Source: Actinomadura fibrosa
GTDB lineage: Bacteria > Actinomycetota > Actinomycetes > Streptosporangiales > Streptosporangiaceae
Reading direction: 5' to 3'
DNA length: 64,000 bases
NCBI RefSeq assembly: GCF_900659615.1
Contig: NZ_CAACUY010000029.1
Location: 1-64,000 of the forward strand
Program-made: the position numbers and the translations under genes
The notes under the pieces: model-generated
What the model was told of the DNA's origin: nothing
Database searches by the model: none
What the model saw: only the letters and a program-made list of their open reading frames with translations
Shown: piece by piece, positions 8,502 through 18,300 of the stretch
Numbering within the stretch: position 1 is the stretch's first letter
How the letters are laid out: every line of letters begins with the position of its first letter

Positions 8502-9539
8502 GTGACCGACGGTCAGGCGCCCGCAGAGGCCGCCGCGCGACGGCGGGCCGCCCTGCTCGCCGAACTGCGCCGGCTCTGCCGCGGCTGGGGAGTCCAGGCA
8601 CCCGACCTGCCCGGCCGGATCGGTCCGCAGCTCGGCCGGTATCTGGACGGTGGCGCGGACCCGCGCCGCGCACTGATCTCGCTGCTCAGCGGCGCGGCCG
8701 CGGGTCTGCCCGGCGACCTGCCGGACGCGGCGCGCGCCGCGCTCGGCCTGGAACCGCGGTTCCGCTTCCTCAAGGACCGGCAGTCCTGGCTGGCCGCCCG
8801 GCTCGACCGGGACATGCGGACGGCCCGGCGGCGCATCGACGAGGCGCTCGCCCTCATGGCCGAGAGGATCACGGCCGAATCCATCGCGGCCGAGTCCATC
8901 GCGGCCCCGTCGATCGCGGTCGGCGGGCACGGGCCAGGCCCCGCGGCGCCCGCCGTACCGGCCGCGGACGCCGATGGCTGGTACACCGAGACGCTGCAGA
9001 CCCTGGTACGGATGGACCGGGACCCGCCCGCGATCCAGGAGGAGCGCCGGATCGCGGTCACGGCGCCCCTCCTGGAGGTCATCACCGTCCCGGTCAGCCT
9101 GCCGCCCGCCCCGGCGGCGCCCTCCGGCCGGCCCCGCGACCTGTTCGCCGAGGTCCTCTACGGCGGCATCGACGCGGGCACCGAACGGCCGAGCCAGAGC
9201 CACTTCCGCTTCCTGGTCAGGCCGCCGCGCCCGCTGCGCGCCGGAGAGCGGCACTCCTTCGCGCTCGGCTACTCCCTCCCGCCCGGCCAGCCGCTCGCCC
9301 CGCACTACGCGCTGACGCCACTGCGCCGCTACGACGGCTTCCGGCTGCGCGTCCGCTTCGCGGCCGACCGCCCGCCCGAGGGCCTGTGGCTGGTCGCCGG
9401 CGTGCCGCCGCGCACCCTCGACGACGCCCCGGACGGGCTCCCGGCCGTCGAGCTGGACGCGGCGCAAGAAGCCGAGGCGTCCTTCACCGACATGTCGATC
9501 GGGCTCGCCTACGGGTTCCGATGGCGCGAGGCACGCTGA
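8502..9539 (+). CDS. Unknown protein, 345 residues
   Basis: The GTG start at 8502 has GGGAGG seven bases upstream. I do not recognise the family. The N-terminal ~110 residues are helical and Arg/Leu-rich (LRRLCRGWGVQAPDLPGRIG). Residues ~120-140 contain a short repeat (AESIA AESIA APSIA). The C-terminal half is rich in beta-strand patterns, with LRAGERHSFALGYSL and FRLRVRFAADRPPEGLWLVAG. It lacks signal peptide, membrane segments and obvious catalytic motifs. It is isolated on the plus strand inside the CHAT/RES island, between the HTH-like module and the small ORF/membrane protein pair. That suggests, but does not prove, a function linked to them. Confidence 0.7.
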   Translation: MTDGQAPAEAAARRRAALLAELRRLCRGWGVQAPDLPGRIGPQLGRYLDGGADPRRALISLLSGAAAGLPGDLPDAARAALGLEPRFRFLKDRQSWLAARLDRDMRTARRRIDEALALMAERITAESIAAESIAAPSIAVGGHGPGPAAPAVPAADADGWYTETLQTLVRMDRDPPAIQEERRIAVTAPLLEVITVPVSLPPAPAAPSGRPRDLFAEVLYGGIDAGTERPSQSHFRFLVRPPRPLRAGERHSFALGYSLPPGQPLAPHYALTPLRRYDGFRLRVRFAADRPPEGLWLVAGVPPRTLDDAPDGLPAVELDAAQEAEASFTDMSIGLAYGFRWREAR

Positions 9540-9697
9540 CGCGATCACGCCGGTACGGCTCGCGCCCCCGTCCCGTCCTTGTTCTGCCTTTGTCCCGTTA
9601 AGGGGCCGCGTTCTGTCCTAAAAGCCGTCTTCTTTGCATTCGGGCCGCGCTCCAGCCTGGCAGTGTCCACGAACCGCTCCCGACAAGGAGGCCGGCC

Positions 9698-9778
9698 ATG
9701 TTGCTCGGACCGCCGGACGAAAGCGAAGAGCCCTTCACCGGAGCCCGCACCGATCCCGCCGCGATCTTCCGTTGCTGA
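9698..9778 (+). CDS. 26-codon small ORF with strong ribosome site
   Basis: An AAGGAGG at 9684-9692 stands correctly spaced before an ATG at 9698. It opens a frame of only 26 codons, ending in I-F-R-C at a TGA (9776-9778). The in-frame start region of the following membrane protein (TTG at 9772) overlaps its last bases, so the small ORF would couple translation onto it. It is acidic in the middle (DESEEP) and has no signal peptide. It may be a leader/coupling peptide, a tiny functional peptide, or the true N-terminus of the downstream protein if there is a frameshift or sequencing indel near 9770. Confidence 0.4.
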   Translation: MLLGPPDESEEPFTGARTDPAAIFRC

Positions 9779-10551
9779 CACCGCCACGGCCGACGGCACC
9801 GCGCGGCCCGCTGCGCAGGATCGGCGGCGGGCTGCGCGACCGCGCCAACGCCGACGCCCACGTCGTCACGGCGGCCGCGCTGGCCTGCGCGGTGCTGTCG
9901 GTCTGCGGCGACCTGCTCTCGCCCGGCCTGCGCTGGGCGGTCGTCATGGCCGGGCTCGGCCTGCTCGTCCACGACATCACCGTTCCGGACCGCGCGGGGG
10001 CGGCCCGGAACGTGGTGCTGGGGGACCGCTCCGCGTTCACCGAGGACCCGGTCCCGCTGCGGCACGCGCGCGAGGTGTGGATGTTCGCCCCGGCCGGCAA
10101 GAACTTCCTGAGCTCGGTGCACTGCGACCTGCTCCGCCGGGAGGTCCTCGAAGGCCGGAACGGGAAGGTCAGGATCGTCCTGCTGGATCCCGGGCTCGAC
10201 GACGCGGTGCGGCTGGCGACGCGGCAGCTCACGCTGTCCAGCGACTATCCCGGCCAGCCGTTCCCCGAGGCGCTGGGCGCGGCCGTCCAGCGGCTGCGCG
10301 GGCTGGCGGGCGGCGCCCGCGGCGACTTCGCCTACGGCTTCGTCGACTACAACCCGGGTTTCAGCATGCTGGCGGTGGATCCGTACGGTCCCGGCGGCGT
10401 CCTGATCGTGGAGATCCACGGCTACCACAACGAGTCGAGCGCGTCGCGGATGCACCTGCGGCTCACCAGGGAGACCTCACCGCGGTGGTACGACTACTGG
10501 TGCGCGCAGTTCCAGCACCTCTGGGCGGCGTCGGGCGCCGAGGCGGCATGA
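9772..10551 (+). CDS. Two-TM protein with PLD/DUF5919-like soluble domain
   Basis: The frame has no ATG with a ribosome site. The first plausible start is TTG 9772, overlapping the preceding 26-codon ORF, giving about 259 residues. Residues ~30-75 form two hydrophobic helices (VTAAALACAVLSVCG and WAVVMAGLGLLVHDI). The soluble part has AREVWMFAPAGKNFLSS, a VRIVLLDPG strand and SSRMHLRLTRETSPRWYDYW. This pattern resembles DUF5919-type domains distantly related to phospholipase D folds; the match is by pattern only. A 2-TM plus sensor/effector layout is common among bacterial conflict effectors. It converges on the macro-domain gene with a 31-bp gap. Confidence 0.6.
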   Translation: MLTPPRPTAPRGPLRRIGGGLRDRANADAHVVTAAALACAVLSVCGDLLSPGLRWAVVMAGLGLLVHDITVPDRAGAARNVVLGDRSAFTEDPVPLRHAREVWMFAPAGKNFLSSVHCDLLRREVLEGRNGKVRIVLLDPGLDDAVRLATRQLTLSSDYPGQPFPEALGAAVQRLRGLAGGARGDFAYGFVDYNPGFSMLAVDPYGPGGVLIVEIHGYHNESSASRMHLRLTRETSPRWYDYWCAQFQHLWAASGAEAA

Positions 10552-10582
10552 GACCGGGCAGCGCGAGGCCGCGGACGGGTCC

Positions 10583-11752
10583 TCACCGGGCGGCGCCGAG
10601 GAACTCCACGATCATCTCGGTGAGGTCGGGCCGGTGGTTGACGAAGTGCGCCTGCCAGCCGTCGTCCGGCCCGATCTCGCGCCGCATGGCCGTCCAGATC
10701 GCGTTCAGCCCGAGCCGGGGGTCCAGGCCGCCGCGGCCGGAACCGAGCAGGGGGAAGGCGATCGAGCACAGCGGCGGCGCGAAGCCGCCGCGCTCGCGCC
10801 GGGCGAGCCGGAAGGTGTTGCGCACGGCGAGCGAGATGCCCTGCGGCGTGACCTCGTAGCGGCCGCTGCCCGCGACCGGCACCGTGACCGCCGCGTGGTA
10901 CAGCCGCCGGATCCCCCGGTCGGCCAGCTCGCCCGGCGAGGTCGGCGCGACCGTCCCGGGCGCCATGGCCAGCCCCCGCCGGCCGTGCTCGGCGACCCAC
11001 GCCGACAGCTCGCGGTGGACGACGTCGTCCAGGATCTCGCCGACCTCGTCGCAGCGGGCGGCGCCCCGCCGCAGCGACGCGGACACCGACGACTTGAACG
11101 TCTGCGGGAGCTCGAAGTAGGTGTTCTGCGGGGACACGACGATGTCCACGCCGGCCAGGAGCTCGACGGAGCAGCAGTGCACCGTGACGGGCACTCCGGC
11201 GGACCCGGCGAGAACGGTGACGGGCGCGCACGCCTCCCAGCCGGCCTTCGGCCGCGGCGCGGGCGCGAACGCGGTCTCCTGGGCGCCGCCGTCCACGGAC
11301 GTGCGGGCGGGTGCCACCGCGCTCCACGGTGCCGCGCTCCCCGGTGCCGCGCTCGCCGGTGCCGCGGCCGCGTCGCACAGGCCGAGGATCGCCTCCGCCG
11401 TCTCCTGGACGATGATGCGCTCGTAGTGCTTGCGGAACCGGTCGCATGACACCCCGTAGGCGGCGGCTCCCTTGCGCCGCCGATCCTGGGCGGGCCAGTC
11501 GCGGGTACCCGGGACCAGCCCGAACGCGTACTCGGCGGCCGTGCCGAGCCGTCCGCCGTCGAGGCGCTCGACCGCCGCCCGCACCAACGCCTCCACGGCC
11601 GCCGGCACGCTCGTCCCGGGACGGCAGAGTCCCGCCCGGGCGGCCGCCAGCGCCAGCGCCTTGACCGGCGTCCTTCGCAGGCCGATCAGCCCGCTCTCGC
11701 GCAGCCGCCGCAGCTCCGCCACGAGGGCGTCGTACTGGAGATCGTCGATCAC
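10583..11752 (-). CDS. Macro-domain protein at end of CHAT/RES operon
   Basis: This is about 389 residues from the GTG at 11752, which has GAGG suitably upstream; GTG 11764 is an alternative. The N-terminal ~100 residues are helical (LRESGLIGLRRTPVKALALAA) and unassigned. They are followed by an Ala/Pro/Ser linker with a five-residue repeat encoded by 15-bp units. Residues ~170-385 match a macro domain: a strand leading to VVSPQNTYFELP, the HGRRGLAMAPGTVAPT loop, LYHAAVTVP, and FPLLGSGRGGLDP, the Gly-rich ADP-ribose diphosphate loop. Macro domains bind or hydrolyse ADP-ribose and its derivatives. Placing one in an operon with a RES NAD+ phosphorylase suggests it senses or clears NAD+ breakdown products. 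It follows the CHAT gene by 54 nt. Confidence 0.8.
   Translation of the reverse strand: MIDDLQYDALVAELRRLRESGLIGLRRTPVKALALAAARAGLCRPGTSVPAAVEALVRAAVERLDGGRLGTAAEYAFGLVPGTRDWPAQDRRRKGAAAYGVSCDRFRKHYERIIVQETAEAILGLCDAAAAPASAAPGSAAPWSAVAPARTSVDGGAQETAFAPAPRPKAGWEACAPVTVLAGSAGVPVTVHCCSVELLAGVDIVVSPQNTYFELPQTFKSSVSASLRRGAARCDEVGEILDDVVHRELSAWVAEHGRRGLAMAPGTVAPTSPGELADRGIRRLYHAAVTVPVAGSGRYEVTPQGISLAVRNTFRLARRERGGFAPPLCSIAFPLLGSGRGGLDPRLGLNAIWTAMRREIGPDDGWQAHFVNHRPDLTEMIVEFLGAAR
11310..11365. repeat. 15-bp tandem repeats within macro gene linker
   Basis: Units of GGTGCCGCGCTC followed by CAC, CCC or GCC recur with a 15-bp period and encode a five-residue Ala/Pro/Ser repeat on the minus strand. The reverse complement (GTGGAGCGCGGCACC) matches 13 of 15 positions of the repeat at 2003-2062. 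Confidence 0.6.
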
Positions 11753-11806
11753 GATCCACCTCACCCTGGTCGGGGCCGCGGTCCGGGGCCGGGCGCGGAC
11801 CCCGGC

Positions 11807-14800
11807 TCAGGATCCCACGTGCACGTAGGGGGCCCAGGCGCGGAGACCGGCTCCGGCCTCGCGCAGGGCCCGGGCGGCGCCGGTCACCGCGGCGGCGACG
11901 CTCGCCCCCGACAGCCCGTCCACGGCGAGCGCCTCGTAGACGAGCTGGGCCATGCGGGCCGAGGTCGCGTCGTCCACCTCCCACAGCGAGCCGATGACGT
12001 GGGGGAAGCCCGCGAGCCTGCACGCGGTGACGGCGTGCACCGCCTCGTCGGCCAGCGGCAGCGACGTGCGCGCCGCCTCGCAGGCCGACAGGTACGCGAG
12101 CAGGGCGCCGGGCAGGTCGAGCCGCGCGAGGCGCGCCACGGTCAGGGGCCGCTCCTGGTGGTCGTGCAGCAGCAACGCCCCGGACGACGGGACCTCCGGG
12201 TCGGCCCGGCCATGGCACGCGAAATGCACGACGGCCTTGCCGGGCAGCTCCGCGAGGACGCGGTCCCGGGTGGCCTTCTCGTTGAACAGGTCGCACAGGC
12301 CGGGGAACCGGCGCCGCAGCCAGTCGCGCTCCTCCGCGACGGCCCTGAGCGGCCGCTCGCCGGGCGTCGCCGCCATGGCGACCAGCAGGACGCGGTCGCC
12401 CCTCGGCATCGGCGGGGCCGGGTCCGGCTCGGCGTGCGACAGGCTCCGGATCGTCGGCGTGTACGAGGAGACGACGCGGTCCCCGACGGACGCGCCGGAC
12501 CCGTCGTAACGGCCCGCGGCGTGCAGGGGGAGCGCGGCGAGCGGCCCGGTCGGGCACCACCAGAGCCGGGGAGGCGCGCTTCCCGGAGGAGGCGGCGCGG
12601 TGTGTCCCAGCCGTTCCAGCACCGGCTCGGCGATGCCGTCCCACAGCATGGCCAGCAAGCGGGCGAGCGCGCCGTCGGAGGCCAGCGCGCCGGAGTCCGG
12701 CGCGAACGCCGCCGCCGCACGCCGCACGGCGGCATGGAGTCCGTCGCCGAGCCGGACCACGTCGACGGTCCCGTCGTGCAGCAGGATCGCATCGCTGCGG
12801 TGCCGGCTCGGATTGACCACGGCGACGGTCCGGCCGCCGAGCCCCGCCATCAACTCGGCGAAGGCGGGCGGTCGCAGGAAGTCCGCGAAGCCCGGCACGG
12901 CACGGATCTCCTCAAGGCACCGGTCCCACTCGCTCGCCAGCCGATCGCGCCGCTCCGCCTGCCGTACCGCTCCGTCTCCCAGTGGCGCGGCCTCCCGTCC
13001 GGGGACGTCGCCGGGCCGGTCCGTCGCGTCCATGCGGTCCCGCACGGCGGTGAACCGGCGCGCCAGGTCCGGGGCGCGTTCCCGCAGCCCGTCGATGTCG
13101 CCGCGCAGGTCCAGGGCCTTCGTGAGCAGCAGCCCGCGGCCCTGTTCGAGCAGCTCGACGGCGCTCTTCGGACGCCCCGCGGCCAGCGCGCAGGCGGCCG
13201 CGTCGGTGGCCAGGCCCGCCACGCGTCCGAGCTCGTGCTCGCTGTCGGCGCGGGTGAGGCGCCCGGGAGCCAGCCGAGCCAGTTCCGCCACCGCCCGCTC
13301 GAACGCGGCGCAGGCCCGCTCGGCGTCCCCGAGATCGGCCGCCGCGTCCCCCAGCGCCCGCAGCGCGGCCAGCCGCGGAGACGGCCGCCGCACGGCGGTC
13401 GCCGCGCGGTCGAGGGCGTCGGCGGCGCGGGCGAGGTCGGCGCGGCCACGCGTTCGGGACGCGCGCATCTGCAGCGCCGTCCCCAGCAGGCCGACGCAGT
13501 CGACGCGCTCCGGTGCCGCGCCGTCCTGCCGCGCGGCGTGGTCGAGCACGGTGACCGCCTCGTCGAGGTCCTCCGCCGCGCCGGCGCGGCGGAACCGGTC
13601 GAGCAGGGCGATGCCGAGGGCCGAGCTCGCGTGGCACAGGTCGCGGACGTCGCGGGACTCGCGCACGGCCTCGCGGAGCAGTGCCACGCCCTCGGTCTCG
13701 TGCCCGAGGTCGCCGGACGCCTCGGCGGCGCGCCCGAGCGCCTGGCCGAGGCCGACGGCGTGACCGATCCATTCGGGGCGGTCGCGCGGAACGCCGCGCA
13801 CCACCGCGCGGGCGAGCTCCAGCGACTCCGCGGCGGCCCGCCGGTCCCCGGTGCGCTCGTAGTGTCGGCTCAGCCCGGCCGACAGCGTGTTGGCGGCGAT
13901 CCGGTGCTCGTGGGAGCCGGCCGGCAGGTCCCCCAGCGCTTCCCGCGCGAGCGTGATCGACTCGTCGAGCGCGACGGCCGCGCCGGTCTGCCGGTACCGG
14001 TCCAGCAGTGCCGCCGCGAGGTTCATTGCGACCGCCGGCCGTATCGCCCCGCCCTGCCCCGCCGGCTCCAGCGCCCGGCGTCCGAGCGCGATCGCCTCGT
14101 CCAGGTGCCGGAGCTCCTCGGTCATGAGGTAACGCTTCCAGTGCCCCACCGCCAGGCCGGACAGGACCGCGGGGTACACCGGCTGCTTCGGGTCGATCGC
14201 GCCGGCCGCGTCCGCCAGCTCGTCGAGGCCCTCGTCCGACACCTCCGCGCGTCCCGCGCGCAAGGCCGCCTCACTCAGCACCGCGCCGAGCGCCATCCGC
14301 ACGAGGGGAAGGTTCGGGTCCCGCGGTGGCGAGGCGGCGACCGCCTCCCGCAGCACCGCGGCGGCCTGCTCCAGGCTCGCGGTCCGCGCGCCGCCCGGCG
14401 TCTCCATGACCGCGGCGAGGAGCACGCCCAGACGCTGGACGGCCTCGTGGCGGCGGGGGTGACCGGCGGGCATCGACGCCAGGTGCGCGCGGCACCGGGC
14501 GATGAGGCCGTCGATCCTCTCGGACCGGTCCGGGGCGGCGGGATCCGCCAGCTCCGGCAGCACCGCCAGGATTTCGAGGAGTTCCGGGTCCACGCGCATC
14601 GACGCCAGCTCCGAGGCGTCCGCGGAGACCCGTGCCGCGCTGCGGTCCGCCTCGCTCACCAGCGCGGACGCCTCCGCCACGAGCGCCGGGTCGCGGCTGG
14701 CCAGGTAGCGCGCCATCAACGCGGACGCGAGCGCGCGCTGCGCGGCGGGTCGCTCGTCCTCGGTGGACGGCAGGCCGCGCAGTCCTCTCCGAAGCACCTC

Positions 14801-15382
14801 GACGCACTCGTCGAGCAGTGTTGGATCGCCCGTCCGGCGCTGGAGGCGGCACAGCGCGATGCCGAGCATGACGTCGGCGAGCGGCCGCTTGACCGCGGGC
14901 GTCTGGTCACGCATCCGGCGCAGGTGGACGACGCTGTCCTCCAGCAGCCCGGTGTCGTCCTTCTCGGTCGAGCGGTCGTCGGTCTCCATGGCGCGGATCG
15001 CCGCGTCCATGAGGCCACCGCCCGGGTCGATCCGGACCGCGTCTGGTGTCTCGTCGCGGACCTTCTCCTGGAACCGCACGCGCGCCGCGCGGATCTCCGC
15101 CCGCAGCTCCGGCGGGACCCGGTTCGGGTCGAACGTGTAGAGCGCCGTGAAGATCTGCATGGCGATGGACCGGCAGCCGGGGTCGCCGCCCACGGTGGCG
15201 CGGTACCAGCTCAGCCAGGCCGCGGCGTGCAGGCCCTCGATGTCGCCGTTCATCGTGGGATGCAGCGCGAACCGCCTGAGCTCGTCGCCCAGGCCGGCTC
15301 CGGCGACCAGGGACCGGTCACCGGTCGCCTCGAAACGCGCCAGCCGATCACGCAGGGCCTGCACGGCGCCGTCGGTGCTCAT
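11807..15382 (-). CDS. TPR-CHAT protease, catalytic residues intact (first of tandem pair)
   Basis: This is a 1191-residue protein. About 900 residues of TPR-like helical repeats are followed by a C-terminal CHAT (caspase HetF-associated) domain. The catalytic His lies in HFACHG (about H1057) and the Cys in LSACE (about C1101). The usual GSLWEVDD and Y-E-A-L elements follow, and the protein ends in WAPYVHVGS. CHAT domains are caspase/separase-type cysteine proteases, and bacterial members cleave a partner after a sensor is triggered. It is an obvious paralogue of the next gene upstream (15386-18886): both open with DRLARF-x-ATGD and close with WAPYVHxG. The start is an ATG 3 nt after the upstream stop. 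No transmembrane segment is seen. Substrate and trigger are unknown. Confidence 0.9.
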   Translation of the reverse strand: MSTDGAVQALRDRLARFEATGDRSLVAGAGLGDELRRFALHPTMNGDIEGLHAAAWLSWYRATVGGDPGCRSIAMQIFTALYTFDPNRVPPELRAEIRAARVRFQEKVRDETPDAVRIDPGGGLMDAAIRAMETDDRSTEKDDTGLLEDSVVHLRRMRDQTPAVKRPLADVMLGIALCRLQRRTGDPTLLDECVEVLRRGLRGLPSTEDERPAAQRALASALMARYLASRDPALVAEASALVSEADRSAARVSADASELASMRVDPELLEILAVLPELADPAAPDRSERIDGLIARCRAHLASMPAGHPRRHEAVQRLGVLLAAVMETPGGARTASLEQAAAVLREAVAASPPRDPNLPLVRMALGAVLSEAALRAGRAEVSDEGLDELADAAGAIDPKQPVYPAVLSGLAVGHWKRYLMTEELRHLDEAIALGRRALEPAGQGGAIRPAVAMNLAAALLDRYRQTGAAVALDESITLAREALGDLPAGSHEHRIAANTLSAGLSRHYERTGDRRAAAESLELARAVVRGVPRDRPEWIGHAVGLGQALGRAAEASGDLGHETEGVALLREAVRESRDVRDLCHASSALGIALLDRFRRAGAAEDLDEAVTVLDHAARQDGAAPERVDCVGLLGTALQMRASRTRGRADLARAADALDRAATAVRRPSPRLAALRALGDAAADLGDAERACAAFERAVAELARLAPGRLTRADSEHELGRVAGLATDAAACALAAGRPKSAVELLEQGRGLLLTKALDLRGDIDGLRERAPDLARRFTAVRDRMDATDRPGDVPGREAAPLGDGAVRQAERRDRLASEWDRCLEEIRAVPGFADFLRPPAFAELMAGLGGRTVAVVNPSRHRSDAILLHDGTVDVVRLGDGLHAAVRRAAAAFAPDSGALASDGALARLLAMLWDGIAEPVLERLGHTAPPPPGSAPPRLWWCPTGPLAALPLHAAGRYDGSGASVGDRVVSSYTPTIRSLSHAEPDPAPPMPRGDRVLLVAMAATPGERPLRAVAEERDWLRRRFPGLCDLFNEKATRDRVLAELPGKAVVHFACHGRADPEVPSSGALLLHDHQERPLTVARLARLDLPGALLAYLSACEAARTSLPLADEAVHAVTACRLAGFPHVIGSLWEVDDATSARMAQLVYEALAVDGLSGASVAAAVTGAARALREAGAGLRAWAPYVHVGS

Positions 15383-15385
15383 CTC

Positions 15386-18300
15386 TCAGATCCCCGCGTG
15401 CACATAGGGCGCCCAGTCGCTCTGAGCGGCGCCTTCCGACCGCAGGGCCCGGACGGCTCGATGAAGGGCGCCCGCGATGTCGCACCGGTCGCCCGTGCCC
15501 GCCGTCAGCGCCTCGTAGAACGTCTGTGTCACGGTGCGGGAGACCATGTCGTCGACCGTCCAGAGGCTTCCGACCACGTTGGCGAATCCGGCGAGCTGGA
15601 AGGCGGAGACGAGCTGCACCGCTTCGCCGGCACGGGCCGCCGGGACGCGCGCCGTCTCGCACGCCGACAGGTACGCCAACGCGGCGCCGCCGAGGTCCAA
15701 GGCGGACAGCCGCGCGATCGTGAGAGGGCGTTCGGCGTGGTCGTGCAGCAGGAGCCGCCCTTCGTGGGGCGCCCCTGGGTCGAAGGTCCCGTGGCAGGCG
15801 AAATGCGCGACGGGATGCTCGGGAAGCCGAGCCAGCACGGCGTCCCGCACGGCGTGGTCGTCGCGGAGCTCGTGCGCCTTGGGGAAACGGTTCTTGAGCC
15901 ATGCGCATTCTTCGGCGATCCCTGGGAGCGCATCCGCGTCCGGCGTGTTCCTCATCGCGACCAGCAGCATCCGGTCGAGCATGTCCTTGGTGAGCCGCTC
16001 GCGTCCCCGCGCATGCCGCAGCGCCCTCGCGGTCGGGATGTAGGAGGAGACCACCCGGTCCAAGGCGGACTCGCCCGCCCTGTTTCCCGCGGCGTGGACG
16101 GGCAGAGTGGCCAGCGGCCCACCCGGGCACCACCAGATCCGGGGCCAGCGCTCGCCCTCCACGGGTGTGCCGGTGTGGCCGAGCTTCTCCAGCACGCGCT
16201 CGACGCACTCGTCCCACAGCCACTCCAGCGTGCCGGTGACCGTCTCCTCGGAGGAGGGGAGGGTGTCGACCGCGTCGCGGAACGCCCGTTCACGCGCATC
16301 GGCGTCCTGGTCGAAACGGACCTTCAGCCCCACCGTGTCGACCCCGTCCGGCGTGACCACGATCGCGTCGGAACGGAACCTGCTCACGTTGAGGTAGACG
16401 ATCGCGCCTCCGGCCGCCTCGGCGCGCAGGTCCCGCACGCCGAGCGGCCGCAGGAAGCCGTCCATGCCCGGTACACGGCGGATCTCGTCGAGGAGCGCGT
16501 CCCACTCCCCGGCCAGCCGGCGGATGCGCTCCCTCCAGGACGCCGTCGCCTTCTCCGGCTCGGAGAGCTCCAGGCGGTTCCGCAACGCGTCGTACCGGTC
16601 CGCCAGCGCGGGCGCTGCCGCGCGCAGCGCCGACTGGTCGGAGCGGGTCTCCAGAGTCATGGCGAACTGCACGGCGCGGCCCTCCTCCAGCAGCTCCACC
16701 GCGCGTTCCATGTCACCCGCGGACAGGGCGCACGCCGCCGCGTCGGCCGCCAGGTCCGCGGTGTGCAGAAGCTGGCGGTCGCGGTCGGCCGCGGCGAGCC
16801 CGCGACCCGCGAGCCGCGGCAGCGTGCCCACTCCCGCGCCGAACGCCTCGGCGGCGGCCGACCACTCGCGCAGTTCGCCGGCCACGGCGCCGAGCTCCAT
16901 CGCCGTGGCGACGAATCTCGACGTCGGGTGCGGCGCGCGGAACGCCTCGGCGAGCGCCGACCGGGCCTGCTGGAGCGACGCGCGCTCGCTCGGGCCGAGA
17001 TGGTGATGGCGCAGGTGGAGGACGTGACCGAGCAGGCCGAGGCACTCGGCGCGCCCGTTGCCACCCGCGGGCGTCGCCGCCACCGCGTCGCGCAGGGCGG
17101 CGGCCGCCTCGTCCAGATCCGCGAGATCCCTGGTCAGCACGTAGCGCGACAGCAGCGTGACCGCCAGCGGGTTCGCCGTCCCGGCCGCGGGCGAAGGATC
17201 GCCGCCGGAGGCGCGGGCCGCGTCCCTGATCATCCCCGCCGCCTCGTCCAGCAGCGCCGGGTCCGCCGCGGCCTCGCCCGACAGGCGCAGGGAATCGGCG
17301 AAGCCCAGCAGCGCGTCGCACCGGTGCGGGTGGCCGTCGTGAGCCAGCCGTTCGGCGTCCCGGCCGACGCTGATCGCGCGTTCGAGCAGTTCGGCTCCGC
17401 CGTTCGCGGAGTAGGAGAGCTGGAGCCCCTGGGCAAGGACGAGCAGGACCGGCACCTGCTCGGGCGCCCCGTCCTGGACCGCGCGCCTGGCCTGCTCGGC
17501 CAGGGCCACCGCCTCACTCAGGGCGGCGGAGTCGCCGGTCGAGCGGAACCGGTCCTGGAGGCCGCTCGCCAGGTTCATCATGATGGACGGCCGGGTGGCG
17601 CTGTCGGCGTCGGAGCGGTCGAGGGCCCGGCGCGCCGTCTCGATGGCCGCGTCCAGGTCCGCCGCCTCCCCCGTGTCGTGGTAGCGCCGCCAGCGGGCGA
17701 CGGCCAGGTTCGACTGCACCAACGGCCCGGCCATCGCCCCCTCCGGAAGGTCCTGCGCGCCGTCGCCGAGGAGGTCCAGCGCCTCCTGGGGGAACTGCTC
17801 CCCGTTCGCCTGGGCCTTCATCGCGAGGACGGTCCCGAGCAGGCCCCGGACGGGCAGCTCGAACTCCCCCAGGTGCCCACCGGTCTCGTACGCCTCGCGG
17901 AGCCGGGTCTCGGCCTCGTCCAGCAGAGCGGGGACGCGCTCCTGCTCGTACCGGACGGCGAGCAGCCCGCCCAGGTGCAGCAGCGCCTGGGGGCGGCCGG
18001 CATCACCGGGCGGAGCCGCGGCGAGGGCCGTTCTCGCCGCGTCGAGAGCCGCGTCGTGCTTGCGCTGCTCGCGTTCGGGCGCGTCCGGGTTGAGACCGCG
18101 CATCATGTCGGCGGCGATCGTGATGAGCGGCGTCATCGGCGAGTCGGCGGCGGAGCACTCCTGGGCCTCCCGGGCGACCGCGTTGACTTCGGCGAGCAGC
18201 GCGGGGTCCGGCCGCGTCATGAGCTTGAGCTGCAGTCCGCCCGCCAGGCCCATGAGCGCCGACGACCGCAGCTCATGGCCCGCGGGCATGCGCTCGACAC

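Noticed and set aside
9698..9778. RiPP precursor for the radical-SAM protein (FxsA-like)
   Set aside because: Too short, lacks the F-x-S-x-x C-terminal signature, lies about 10 kb away on the other strand, and the radical-SAM protein is a minimal type without a peptide-recognition domain.
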